NCBI GenBank assembly: GCA_016584495.1
Contig: WAID01000004.1
Location: forward strand, 3,596,001-3,660,000
Source: Celoporthe dispersa
Taxonomy: Eukaryota > Ascomycota > Sordariomycetes > Diaporthales > Cryphonectriaceae
Length of the DNA stretch: 64,000 nt
Direction of reading: 5' to 3'
The position numbers were made by a program, and so were the translations under genes. Shown one piece after another: positions 1-10,575 of this stretch. The notes beneath the pieces are model-generated. The model ran no database searches, was not told where the DNA came from, and was given only the letters and a program-made list of their open reading frames with translations. Position 1 is the first letter of the stretch, and every line of letters starts with the position of its first letter.

Positions 1-607
1 CGAGGAGGACGGACCAGGCCATGAGGTGGAGCTCGACGGGGCTCAGCTTCTTGATGCGCTTGATGGGGACGTTGGCCGAGTGGTCTTCGCAGTCTAGGTT
101 GGTCATCGCCGTGACGAGCTCGCGGACAAGACGCTGTTGGTCCTCGGGATCGGTGGGGAAATCGTCCATGGCGGTCTCGATGTTGTCCTTGTCGCACAGG
201 GTCAGATATACATCCATCTTGGTGCGAAAGTCCTTTTCGTTGATGATGTAGGTATTGGTCACGGACCCTGGTTCTGGGAAGGGCTCTGTGAGGAGCTGCT
301 TGATCAGGTCCACCAGGCTGGCCGTCCAGAGGTCTTGTTGATGGTGGCCATGGCTAGTAGGCGTGCTGACACCTTCATGCTGCTGCTGTGTGTAGGCCGA
401 TGGCCACTGGCTGTCTGGGTCCGGCACACTCATTGTTGTGAAGCTTGCTGCAGGTGGTGCTTGTGGTGGCGGCGGGGCTGGCCTTGTATGAAGGACTGAG
501 TAGAGGGCTCTTGTTGCTAATCGAGCTCGGGCAAAGGGGGAGGATGCCTCTAGGTCTTCGTCCATCTGCACGAGAGCCAGATTATGGCTTGATTGGTCTT
601 CGTCCAT
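1..607 (-). CDS. Unknown protein, N-terminal part, runs off left edge
   Basis: An open minus-strand frame runs from an ATG at 607 to the window edge without a stop, about 202 residues. The first 60 residues are acidic then Pro/Ala-rich (a PAPPPPQAPPAA segment), followed by a better-structured part with an LVDLIKQLL helix, TYIINEKDF, a charged LCDKDNIETAMDDF stretch and VPIKRIKKLSPVELHLMAW near the edge. I do not recognise the family. The frame stays open upstream of 607, so an earlier start or a 5' exon is possible; a second in-frame ATG lies at 433. No signal peptide or membrane segment is visible. Coding status rests on length, codon pattern and sensible composition only. Confidence 0.6.
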   Translation of the reverse strand, partial: MDEDQSSHNLALVQMDEDLEASSPFARARLATRALYSVLHTRPAPPPPQAPPAASFTTMSVPDPDSQWPSAYTQQQHEGVSTPTSHGHHQQDLWTASLVDLIKQLLTEPFPEPGSVTNTYIINEKDFRTKMDVYLTLCDKDNIETAMDDFPTDPEDQQRLVRELVTAMTNLDCEDHSANVPIKRIKKLSPVELHLMAWSVLL

Positions 608-1717
608 GTCAGTCTGTGAGCTGAACCTTGGAGGAGACTTGCAGCTTCTCAAGGTGGAAGGAATCTTTAGTACAAGCAAAATGGGCGAGGTTACTATATA
701 AAAACCGTGCCAGTGAAGCATCATTGTTATCGAACAGAGTCTGTGAATTGATTCAACGATAAGCATAATAGGAAAGTCCAGAACTAAGAAAGGCTTTCTG
801 ATGTCTATCTTCACTGACACCATTCACTTCTACTGTCAACATTTCACACTGGATTTCACAGTGATTTCACATTGGCCATTGAGAGACTGGGTAATGGCAT
901 CAAGTATCGGCTCGCCTTCATTAGGCAGACTGTAATAGGTGTGGTGATGTGGCCCAAGCAAGTGTGAAGCTTTGTTGTAAAGGGTCAGCGTTTCAGGCTG
1001 ATATTTAGCAGCGCAGTATTTGTCTACACCTGAGCTCATTTTCCATCTGCTTAGCATTGGGGCTTGATGGAGCTATGTGTTTATACCTTAGTCCAGGATG
1101 AAGATGAGTGACAATTTCTGTGGTTGTCAATAAATAATGGCATTGAAAACAGACTTGAAAAGACCTCTAGCATATGTACACATCAAGACTTGGACATATT
1201 GACTTGTCCGTATAGACACTCGTTTGTGGGATGGTGTTATGACTACTGAGTAGTCAACCACTTTTTATATACAATTTTGAGCAACAACATATCTTGGATG
1301 GCGTTACTCAGCCTACTTACTCAAGTGTTTGTTGGTATAACTTCAAGGCTGGCTATCCCAAACCAGTAAAAACCACTTGGTGGGGAATTGCCTTTGAGTA
1401 TAATTAGTTTGTGCTTAGGCTTCCAGACTGACGAGAAGATGCTCAGATGATTTCAACATTCACATGGCTGCCTTAGGGGCAGATATGTTTGTCAATCAAT
1501 TGGACAAGATCTGTGTTCCCATAATATAAACTGCCTCACCATGGGCATTTGTCTTAACGCCTAGGCAATGCTGTAGGGCCTTAACCCAACCCAAACGCCG
1601 CCGTAATGCTACCTATTTTTTCTCCATGTATTCCTCTGACTGTGCCCGCGCGTCCTTCCACCCGCAGGAACAAGTCGCCTCAGCGCCATATCCCCATGTG
1701 CATCAGGTTGTTGTTTC
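608..1717. other. Intergenic, AT-richer stretch
   Basis: No supported gene. The sequence is noticeably more AT-rich than the flanking coding DNA. A 73-codon minus frame at 836-1057 has no recognisable features and is not called. The part next to 607 is presumably the promoter of the partial gene; the part below 1717 is the 3' flank of the small membrane protein gene. Confidence 0.5.
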
Positions 1718-2176
1718 TCACTGTTGCCTCTGCTGGGCCTCGTACATCGCCATCGCGTTCTGCAGGTCTTCCAGACTGGACTTCTCTCCATACGCGTCCA
1801 TCAGCATCGCGTTGCTCCTTCGCCTCTCGGCCTGCTGCCTCTCGAAGTCGGCCGACCGCGCAGTGTACTTCTCGATCTGTCTACGCCTGTAGGCCGAGAT
1901 CCCATACCCTGCGAACACGCACATTAATTCCTGTAAAACGACCATGTTATTTCTTCTTTGCTCTGTTTCCAAAGTGGGGACGAACCTATGCTGACCAGTG
2001 CGAATATTGTCGGTACCCTGGCAACAGAAGAAGAATGTTAGCTTGCCGCTTCAACCGCAGCTCTCTCTCTCTCTTTCTTTTTTTCTTTTTTCTTTTTTTT
2101 TTTTTGCCCCCGTCTCTTCAACGTACCATCTGATGCTTCCCAGACCCCGGCGAGCTGAGAATGCTGGCGAAGACAT
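1718..2176 (-). CDS. Small single-pass membrane protein, 90 aa, three exons
   Basis: Exons 2127-2176, 1986-2017 and 1718-1908 join in phase to a 90-residue protein; the introns are 109 and 77 nt with GTACGT and GTTCGT donors and CAG acceptors. The N-terminus (MSSPAFSARRGLGSIRW) is basic and matrix-presequence-like. It is followed by one hydrophobic segment (about residues 17-34, VPTIFALVSIGGYGISAY), then YRRRQIEKY and a long charged helix rich in Glu, Arg and Gln. The topology fits a small inner-membrane or ER protein with a helical soluble tail. I believe this is a conserved fungal protein of unknown function, but the family was not checked. The single-exon reading that starts upstream of 1908 reads through intron and is wrong. 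The splice model is well supported by phase and by the unbroken membrane segment. Confidence 0.75.
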
Positions 2177-3782
2177 GGGAGGAATGGGTGGGTAGACTCT
2201 GGTTGTTGTCGTGATCATGCGTTTTGCCCCCGTGTTCATCATCATTGCTGCGTTGTTCAATCTGTGTGATGACTTGTTCGAGGTGTATAGGCGGATCAAA
2301 AAGTGGGACTGGTTGTGTGTGTTGTACAGTACGGATGTGTGTGTACCGGGCGGACTGAAGAATAATGTCTCTCGAGATAAGATTGACTCTTGTTGCGTGA
2401 GGAGTGTGGACGAATTTTCTCTGCGAAGTATATCTTTCAAGAAATAGAAGACTGAGGCCATCAGCCAGGGGAAGGAGAGCTTAGCCTTTTAAAGAACCAA
2501 CGTGAGGTTCCGCGACGAAAACAACGAGGGTCAGAGGGTTCCGTAGGGTCGAATGATGTGGTGTTGATCCTGAAGCGACAGGTACTTCTCAGTCAGGCCA
2601 TCGAGCCGAGGGATCAGCCGCCATCGACGCAGCGGTGGGTCGATTCTGCTGCAAGGCCACGGGCGGGTTCCGGGCTGGGGGCTCCGGACACACCCGCAGC
2701 GCAACCCCCTCTCTCGCTGCGGCCCGGGAATAAAATATGTCATGCATAAAATAATAATAATAAAAACAGCAAAGAAATCTCCACCTTGCGCGAGGTATCG
2801 GAATCCAAGAAAGAGAGCATGTCGGTCACATCTTTAGTATGCGAGGATGAGATTGCTTGCTGCGGGCAATCGTAACATCGCCCCGAGCACATCGGATACC
2901 ATGCATGGGTTTCCAGAGCAGGCTCTCACTTATATGACCGAGAGACGTGCTGCGGTTGCGTGGCTCTGGCTTTGACGTGGACAGCTGTATCAAAAAAAAA
3001 AAAGGGGGGGGGCCGACAGATGGGGAAACCATTACTATGTACTCCGTACACGAGATATCCGATCGATGAGCGGGCCACGTTGCCTACCATCTGCTCGCTG
3101 CCGAGGCTGTGCTCAAATGTGACGTTGGTGAGGGCTGGTCCTATCCTCTACAGCACCTCATGGATCCCCAAGGACTAAGCGTGTAGGACGCTGCTCATGC
3201 CCTTTCTTTGCGTCTTGCTGAATGGTGCTACAAGCAACAGGGCAGCCTGGAACGAGCTGTTCTCGGACAAGGTCGTTGGTGTGGGAGCCTACTGTATGCT
3301 TGTATCGTTGACTACTCAAGTAAAGGCAGAGACTTGGGCTGGGCCTGGGAAGCCTGGAAGTCTTGAGATCCAAGTGCGGTGTCAAGTTTGCCAACCTCCA
3401 GCTCCCTTACGCTCACAGCAATAAGTCACATTCGTATTCGAGAAGCAGTAGCTAACGGCATCGTAACTATTAGTGAGGCTGCCTTGGGGACCAAGTTCTG
3501 TGAAAGTGGATATGTGAATGTAAGGCGTTGCTCTTGAAGTCAAAGGTCTCCGTGATAGGCCCTCTTGTATCAGCTGAGACCTAAATCATTGATTATTCCT
3601 TTCAGCCCAAAATCGGTATTCGAGAGCAAGCCGATCTGAGTTGACGAATAAGTTGACAGTATGCATAGCACCGTCAAACTGCAGGAGATCTCTGAGAGAA
3701 GGTAATTATATTGTAAAAATACCACGTAAGCCTAGGGTGACCTTTTCACTATCTTCGTTGCAGACACTACTGTACTTCACCG
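2177..3782. other. Intergenic
   Basis: No gene supported. Just inside the 5' end of the gene at 1718-2176, in its first intron, there is a pyrimidine-rich tract on the plus strand (about 2060-2105). Short open frames in this stretch lack recognisable domains. An A11/G9 run lies at about 2992-3012. Confidence 0.45.
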
Positions 3783-4364
3783 TCAGACAGTATACTCAGG
3801 CCCATGATTTCTCATATCCACGTCCTTGATAATCAACTTGCTAATGTCCAGCCCAGTAATCATCCGTACCTAGTGAGCAAGAGTTCTCAGCATACATCGA
3901 ATACAGCCTACCCAAGAAGAGAATGAGAGAAACAACAGCGAAGAGAAAAGAAAAAAGAAGGCATCCACTCACATTCATCCCCACAAAATGAGGAATCGTC
4001 CGCCCCTCCGCCTCCGCGAGAGCCACAACCTCCGGCGGCGGAGTCTCAACGTCAAAGAACACACTGCTACCGCACCGCCTACAGAACTTATGCGACAACA
4101 TCCTCTTGCCAAAGGAGTAGGACCCGATCGCGCCGCCGCCCTCCTCCTCCTCACCGCCAACACCGTCTTGCTCGACTCGGACGTTCTCCTTGGCCGGGTA
4201 CACGAGCAGATAGCCGTTCCGCTGGCAGACAGAGCAGTTGCACTGGACCACAGGGTATTCAGACAGCGGCGGCGAGATGGTAAAGGTCCAGCGGATGGCG
4301 CCGCAGTGGCAGTTGGCGCGGTGCTCGGAGTACTCGCCCGTCGGGGGTGGAAAGGGGGCTTCAT
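3783..4364 (-). CDS. GFA/CENP-V-type zinc-binding protein
   Basis: Exons 3973-4364 and 3783-3869 are separated by a 103-nt intron (GTGAGT donor, TAG acceptor); the second exon gives a clean tail, VRMITGLDISKL to TV-stop. The product is about 159 aa. The zinc-ligand pattern of the Mss4-like GFA fold is visible: NCHCGAIRW, then CNCSVCQRNGYL, then HKFCRRCGSSVFF. Family members are related to glutathione-dependent formaldehyde-activating enzyme, but most fungal paralogues have no proven activity. The only usable ATG (4364) is one base out of frame; one extra G in the plus-strand run at 4343-4347 (CCCCC on the coding strand) restores it, so a homopolymer indel is inferred. Frames that open further upstream do so only from non-ATG codons. 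Confidence 0.8.
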
Positions 4365-5101
4365 ATTTCTTTTCTTTTGTTTCCTTTTTTTTTGTAGACT
4401 GGTTGGTGAAGTTCTTGCGGTGACGGTTTGCACCAAGGAGAAGAGGAAGAGGAAGAAAAAATAGGAAGAGGAAACTTATAAGCGATAATGACACGGTGGC
4501 GAAAATGGTCCTCGCTAGAGGGACTGTTGGAATAAATGCTAGGAGTAAGCCATGTTGGCACTTTCAAGCCTTGCCGCTGTGATAGAATGACAAGTGCCCG
4601 AAATGTCGCCGACAGATCTCACCTTTGTGTCTCGGTGTCTTGCCTTGCACAAACAGGGCTCATTGCATCATCGCTATAACATATCCCACAGAGAGACCCT
4701 GTCTGCATTGCGCGTTCGCCTCTTGTCCCATTTCTCGGGATAAGAGGCTGACAAGAGTCATGACTTCGGCTACCTTCAAGCCAAAATAGTGGCGATAACC
4801 GAGACAAGAGCAACGAGGCAAGGCCTTGATATCATCACTCTGCATAATTGGCATGAGGACAGGGTCTAGAATTGGGAAAGACATGTACTCCGATTGATGC
4901 ATTCGTGAGATCATGAGGTATCCTAGACAAGAAGTACACATATATCCCACGTTCTCCATATACCTACCCAATGATAACGAAGAAGGAAAAGAAAAGAAAA
5001 GAAAAAGAAAAAAGATAGCCCAGTGTCGGTGCCCACCACCGTAGATCTAATAATTCGCGTCGTCAGGTCCAAACAGAACCCAGTGGTGATCCAACCCGAT
5101 C
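4365..5101. other. Intergenic
   Basis: This stretch holds the 5' region of the GFA gene and the 3' flank of TF1. A purine-rich stretch (GAAAAG repeats) lies at about 4980-5017. No coding sequence is supported. Confidence 0.45.
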
Positions 5102-7676
5102 TTACATTCCACCACCCCTCATCATCTGGGAGATATCGACGTTTTCCCACTTCACCTCGGGCGAGTGCTGTGCCCCGTTCGACAGGTGCTGCTGGTGCAT
5201 CGGCGGCGGTCCCTGATGCATCGGGATGCTCGCGTGCATCGGTGATCCCGTCATCTGGATGGGTGACTGTTGCGGACGCATATTCATCTGGTATTGCCCG
5301 GGGTGCATCTGGTGTGGCATCTGCGGCCCAGTCATGGGCATGGCCATCTGTCCAGGTATGTACGCCGGCATCGTGACCGGGATGTGCGCATGTTGGGGCG
5401 AGTGGTTCGAGAGCTGGTGGCGGTGCTGCATGTGCATCTGTGGCTGCCGCTGCTGCATGTGCTGCGGGGGCGCGGGTGCATACTGGATGCCCTGCTGCTG
5501 TTTCCTCTTCAGGTCCTGGATGAGGTCCTCGCTCAGCTTGTCGAAGCTCGTCGCCAGGCTCTCGGCATCCGTCCACCTCTCGCCATACTTCTTGAGGGTG
5601 TGCTTGACCCCCTCCAGGCACCGAAGGCTCCTCGACAGGTTGTCCTCATTGCTCGTCCTCGCAGGCAGCGGAGGTGGTGGCGCCTTGCCCGGGATCGCCA
5701 TGGGTAGGGGAACGGAGGCCCCCGCAAGTATGGCGTCTCCAGAATCTCGGAGAACAGCCATGAATTGGCTGCCCATGAAGAACACCCTCAGCGCATCATG
5801 GTACGTGTAGAATGCCGGGTTGGGGTCAGGACCACCGTGCGCCAGGCCGTAGATATGGTCCAGGTAGGAGATGGCGTACTCAAAGATCAGTGCGCGTCCG
5901 TAGGCGGTCATGACTGGCGCGCGAGCACTAGGCGCCAGACAGTAGACGTAGCTGTACTTGAGCTCGAGATCGAACAGTTCGCGGATGCCAATAGGTAAGG
6001 TTTCGGGTAGGGATTCGTCCCATTCCCGCATGTCTTGGCACACCTGCCAGATAAAGGTGGTGGCATCGCCGTCGACGCCGTCGATAGCTTGGTTGGGGTC
6101 TGATTGGATGAGGGTTTGGTACCAGTGCGATTGAATCCGCCGCAGCTGGAACAGGAGGATCGCAGGGTCATGGGACTGTGGCCCTGTGATGGTACCCGAG
6201 ACGGACGCTATCCGGCCAATGCCGGACATGGCTGGGAACTCGACGTGGATCGAGTCATCGCTGAATGAGAACGCACGTGCATGAACCATACTAATCGCTC
6301 TTATTTTTGAGTTTGGATGTCAGCAACGAGGGACAGGGTGTTGTCAAGGGTGTCCTTGGGGAGAAGCCCACCTGTCAAGAGCATAGACGCAGTAGAAAGT
6401 CTTGCGCCGCATATCGAGGGTCGCCCGATCAGCCTGTGACTGGCTTGGCGGGTCCTGGTGAAAGCCCAGGTCTACGACGGCGCGGCAGGTGAACCCGATG
6501 AGATGCCAGCTATCGAAATGTGCCGGGTCCAACATTGCGAACTGCGTAAACAGGGCCAGAGACTGGATCTGTGTGACGTACCCAGGCTGCAGAGCCCGGT
6601 CCGCGAACTGCAAAGCACGAGAGATGAAGTCAACACCGTCCTTGTAGAAATTGTCCTTGTTGCTGCGGGACTGGGCCATAGAGCCTATCGCCAGGACCAT
6701 ATATACAAGCCACTTGCCCGCGCTGGCGACGTGACGGTCCTGCTGGTACATATCGTCCAGGGCCGTCATCAGAACTGTCTCTGAGAAGAGGGGGAAGAGC
6801 GTGTAGATGCTGGCCATGTAATACTGGATGACGGCATGCGCCGCCTGTCGTGCGGGCATGTCAGAGGACCGAGGCTCGGGAAGGGGGTCGTTTGTCACTG
6901 CGGCCAAGACGAGTCGAGCAAAGGTCATGTTGCTGACGGTCGGCTCAAAGTCGCGCGTGGTAGCATTGACAGACCTTTTATGCTGAGGTCAGTGTGATGT
7001 GTTGCGTGCAACAACACAGGGGCCGGGACTCACAGGAAACCAAAATCTGAGATGAGCGTGTTGACATCAGAGTTCTCTCTCTTCCGTTCAGCCTTCCGGT
7101 GTATGGCGGCTCGGATATTCGCGAGCGAGTCCTTGCGATCTTGGGCGTGCTCTCGGGACGGCGGCCCATCGTGCTCATAATTAGCGACCGAGGCCTTCCG
7201 AGAGCGGGCAAAATCCAGCCTCCTCTCCAGCTTCTCTATCCTCAACTCGAGAGCGGCGACGTAGCTGCGCAGCGTTAGTTCTCAGCGTGGTGTGTGGGGA
7301 GGCAGCGCCGAACAGGATGTCGGGTCGGGTCCGGGTGATCCCTTACCTCCTCTCCTTGCCACGAGCGAACTGGTCATTGGCAGCGGAGCACTCGTTCTCG
7401 CGGCCGGCCTTCTCACAGGCCGTGCAAGCAGGGAGTTTTCCATCACACTGCACTGCCACATTAGTACACACACAACGGCGCAGCTGGGCTGGGAAGAAAA
7501 GTGATCAGTCACCTTCACCTTGGCGGCTCGACCTAGGTGGGCAGACGTTAGCGATGGGACAACAAAGAACAACTTGCACTCGGGGTGACGCGTCAGTGTC
7601 CCTTACATCTCGAGCAGGCCGATACGGGCCTCGAGACCCGTAACAATGGGTTGTCGGAGAAGCTCGACCTCGGCAT
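5102..7676 (-). CDS. Zn2Cys6 transcription factor 1 (six exons, 737 aa)
   Basis: Exons 7607-7676, 7513-7532, 7347-7447, 7034-7264, 6372-6974 and 5102-6290 sum to 2214 nt with every junction in phase. The ATG at 7676 is the first after an in-frame stop. The binuclear zinc cluster is C21-x2-C24-x6-C31-x6-C38-x2-C41-x8-C50, spread over the first three exons, one only 20 nt long. A YVAALELRIEKLERRL coiled-coil follows, then the fungal middle homology region (about residues 190-560) with YMASIYTLFPLF and YALDSMVHARAFS. The C-terminal third is Gln/Met/Pro-rich (many MH, MQ and PQ repeats), likely a disordered activation region. It should act as a nuclear DNA-binding regulator; targets cannot be read from the sequence. 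No frameshift is needed, unlike most neighbours. Confidence 0.93.
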
Positions 7677-9899
7677 GTCGTCTCCTCTCGTCCTGGAATG
7701 CTAGCGGCGGCAGTGGCGCTACGTGATTGGGGGGGAACCGGACCGTGGTTCGCCTTTCGAAGGAGTGCAGCTCAAGTCGCGGAGAGACGCAACATGTCCA
7801 GACGGTGGGGTGCAGCAGTAACGTATGTCTGTAGGAAGCCAGTGACGATTGGCAAACCTTCTCGGCGACGAGGGAGAGTCTTGGCACGGTGCGGCACGGC
7901 GCAGCGACTACCACAGGTGAGCCCTCTCAGCTGTGCGTGGTGAGAGAAGACAACGAGCCGCTGTCTGGTGCCACGTCGCAGTTACGGTACGATCAGAAGA
8001 GATGGTTGTCAGTGTCGGTTCGCGTGTCTGGAGTCAGATGCCGCGGGGCTGTCGAGAGCTTTAGTGTTCTGTCGAAGGGAGGGGGGAGGGGACGGGGAGC
8101 CTCGACGAAGAGGTGTAGCGCTTGTGAGGACCTCGTGAGGGCAGCAGAAGCAACGATGACAGCCCAGCGCCAGCCCAGCCTGAGCAATCAGAGTTGAGAC
8201 TCGTGCAGCCCAGGGCTGCCCAGGTGGGGGGCGGGCGGGCGGGCGGGCGCATGCCATAGTACTATGTAAGCAGAAGGTACCTAGGTACGTACTGCAGTTC
8301 AGTACAGAACTATGTACAGTGGGCACTCGGCGCATTTGCACTATGGGCCGCCCTGGGGGACAGGTCTGTCCTCCCTACAAACAGGCTGGACCCCGCCGCG
8401 GCTGAGCAGACTGCCATGAGTTGGGCACCCACGAGTTAGGGGATGGGGACACCCGGGCCCCCCTGACATCTCGCGACAAACCACAGTAACAGTACGGGCT
8501 TGATCTTTTTTTTTTTCCTTTTCTTTTCTTCCTTTCCCTTCCTTTTCCTTCTTCAGCAGCGGCATAGTATTGGACCTAAAAGGTGACGACCGCAAAGCAT
8601 CCATGCACACAGTCAGCCATGCCTATATACATGTGCGGCTCAGCCACGTCAACAGAATCACCGTCTGCTTGTATGTGACGAGAGTACTGCTGCTGCATTC
8701 GTTCCGAGATATCTTGACTGCACACATGGACCAGGACGGTTGGCTCAATGCATGCCAAGAAATTGTCTCCCAGGCATCTGGTACATGGTCTGCATGGTCT
8801 GAATGTTTTCGGGAGTAGGGCTGAAGCAAATTAAGCTTATGTGTAAATCTGATCAGAGAAATGCCCGACCTCGAGGTGAAGGGTAGCATCCGGAGGGCGC
8901 TTCCTCATCACCCTGTTGAAATCTGACATCTCGCTAATCCTTTATACACCGTATATGAATGACAGTATTTCGGCTCCCCTGCCTGCCCTGTATAGCAGCT
9001 ACAAGAGCACGACATGAGACGTGAGAGTGGCCCACGCTTCCTGCGTCATGGTCGGCCTGCCCAGTACCGTATCTTGGTTGAAAACATCAACGCGAACAAC
9101 ATACCCTATGCTCTACGTCATTGGGCTATCTATAGATGTGCCCTTCTATCTTCCTCCGAGGCCCTGCCGTGGAGCATCGTTTCCGGAAGACTTAAAAAAG
9201 GGGGGTCCTGGCACACGAAGCAGTCGGTGATCCCAGCCTGGTCCCGAGGACTGCACACAGATCCGGGCGTGGATTATCTGCAGGTACTGCTCATTAACGG
9301 ACAGATTTGAGAATCTGAATTTTTTTCCTCTCTTCTTTTTTTCCCCCTCCCCTTCCACGGCCAGTGCCCAAATAGGGGGTGGAGCCCTGGGAGGGGAGGA
9401 CTCGTACTCCATACAATCCATCACATTGCTATGCTATGCACACTTGTGTTTGGGACAGGGGCAGGGCCTATTTGTTTGACAGAGTTCGAGAAGCTCTTTC
9501 ATGCATGCTGGAGGGATCCCTGGCTCTTAAGATCTGCTGAGGACATTCTAGAAAATTACTTCTGGCGCCTCAAGAGAGCTTCTCCCCAGGGCCTTGTCTC
9601 GTGTCAGACCAAGTTGAGTGCCGAAACCAGGTTCAGCTTGTCAGAGGGTCTCCACCAGCCAGCCCGGTGTTATGTCACCCAACAGCTCCGTCTGCCAGCG
9701 TGCTGTGCTGTGCTGTGAGGGGCTGGTGAGCGGTACCACGGCACACGGCACAGCACTGCACTGAGCGGATGTACCTACAAGCCAGAAGGGCAGGTGGGGG
9801 GGCATGGGGGGGAGAGAGAGAGGGGAGGGGAAGGGGGCCCGGTGGGGTCCTTCGCTTCCCTCTCAGCCTCTGAACCTGACTCTCTGCTGGGCCCCCTCT

Positions 9900-9930
<31 letters not shown>

Positions 9931-10575
9931 ACTACTCATATAGTATGTACCATAGGTATGGATGGTATGTGTTGCTTGTGCAGGCAGGCGCGTGTGTGTG
10001 TGTGTGTGTTGGATCTCCACAATGGAAGGGGCACGTAACCGCTGCAGAGTCGATCAACGGAACGGAACCCAGTGCCAGTGTTTCCCGTCGCTTGGTGCCA
10101 AACCGTGCTCTCTCCACTGTGGCTAAGTAGCCATGCCATGGCGTATTTTGACCTTCAACCTCATCGACCTCGTTTCCACGCCCGATATCTATCTACATAG
10201 TGCATACGTCCTGCTGCCCACCATAGCCGCTCAACGACAGCCTCCTTGTCCGCTACAATCTGCTTAGCACCGTGGAGCGCAGCCTGGTCGCATCCCTTGA
10301 GCTGTCTGACAGCCTCTTTCCCTCCCCGCCGGCTCAGTAGACCGCCGACAACGTCCGCTCTCATGCATACAGACACCCGCCGCCAAAGACCTCTGTGTGC
10401 GCTCTTGAACACGACGACACCTCATCGCGAGACGTCGCCAGCATTCCAGTATCCGGAGGAAGGGGCTCGCAGGTCACCGTCGTGGTACTCTTCGGCGTGA
10501 GGATCCCCTCTCAAAACCACCGGCGGTCTAGAAAGAGCCTATAGGCGAGGACCACCAGACGGGGGACAGCTACAC
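7677..10575. promoter_or_regulatory. 2.9-kb intergenic spacer between two divergent transcription factor genes
   Basis: No coding gene is supported. It is the shared upstream region of TF1 (-) and TF2 (+). It contains a GGGC repeat (8230-8250), a CT-rich tract (about 8506-8552), (GT)n tracts near 9899-9928 and 9990-10009, and G/A-rich segments around 9800-9835. Long upstream regions are common for fungal regulatory genes. Specific operators cannot be assigned by eye. Confidence 0.5.
9899..9928. repeat. (GT)n microsatellite
   Basis: About fifteen GT dinucleotides in a row, with a second shorter (GT)n at 9990-10009 about 60 bases downstream. Both lie in the spacer between the two transcription factor genes. 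Confidence 0.9.

Noticed and set aside
836..1057. 73-codon minus-strand frame
   Set aside because: Short, AT-rich context, no domain or splice context.
3841..4494. Signal-peptide-like leader on the GFA protein
   Set aside because: That frame opens from a GTG, not an ATG, and its hydrophobic part is pyrimidine-tract translation; the ATG at 4364 with one indel fits better.
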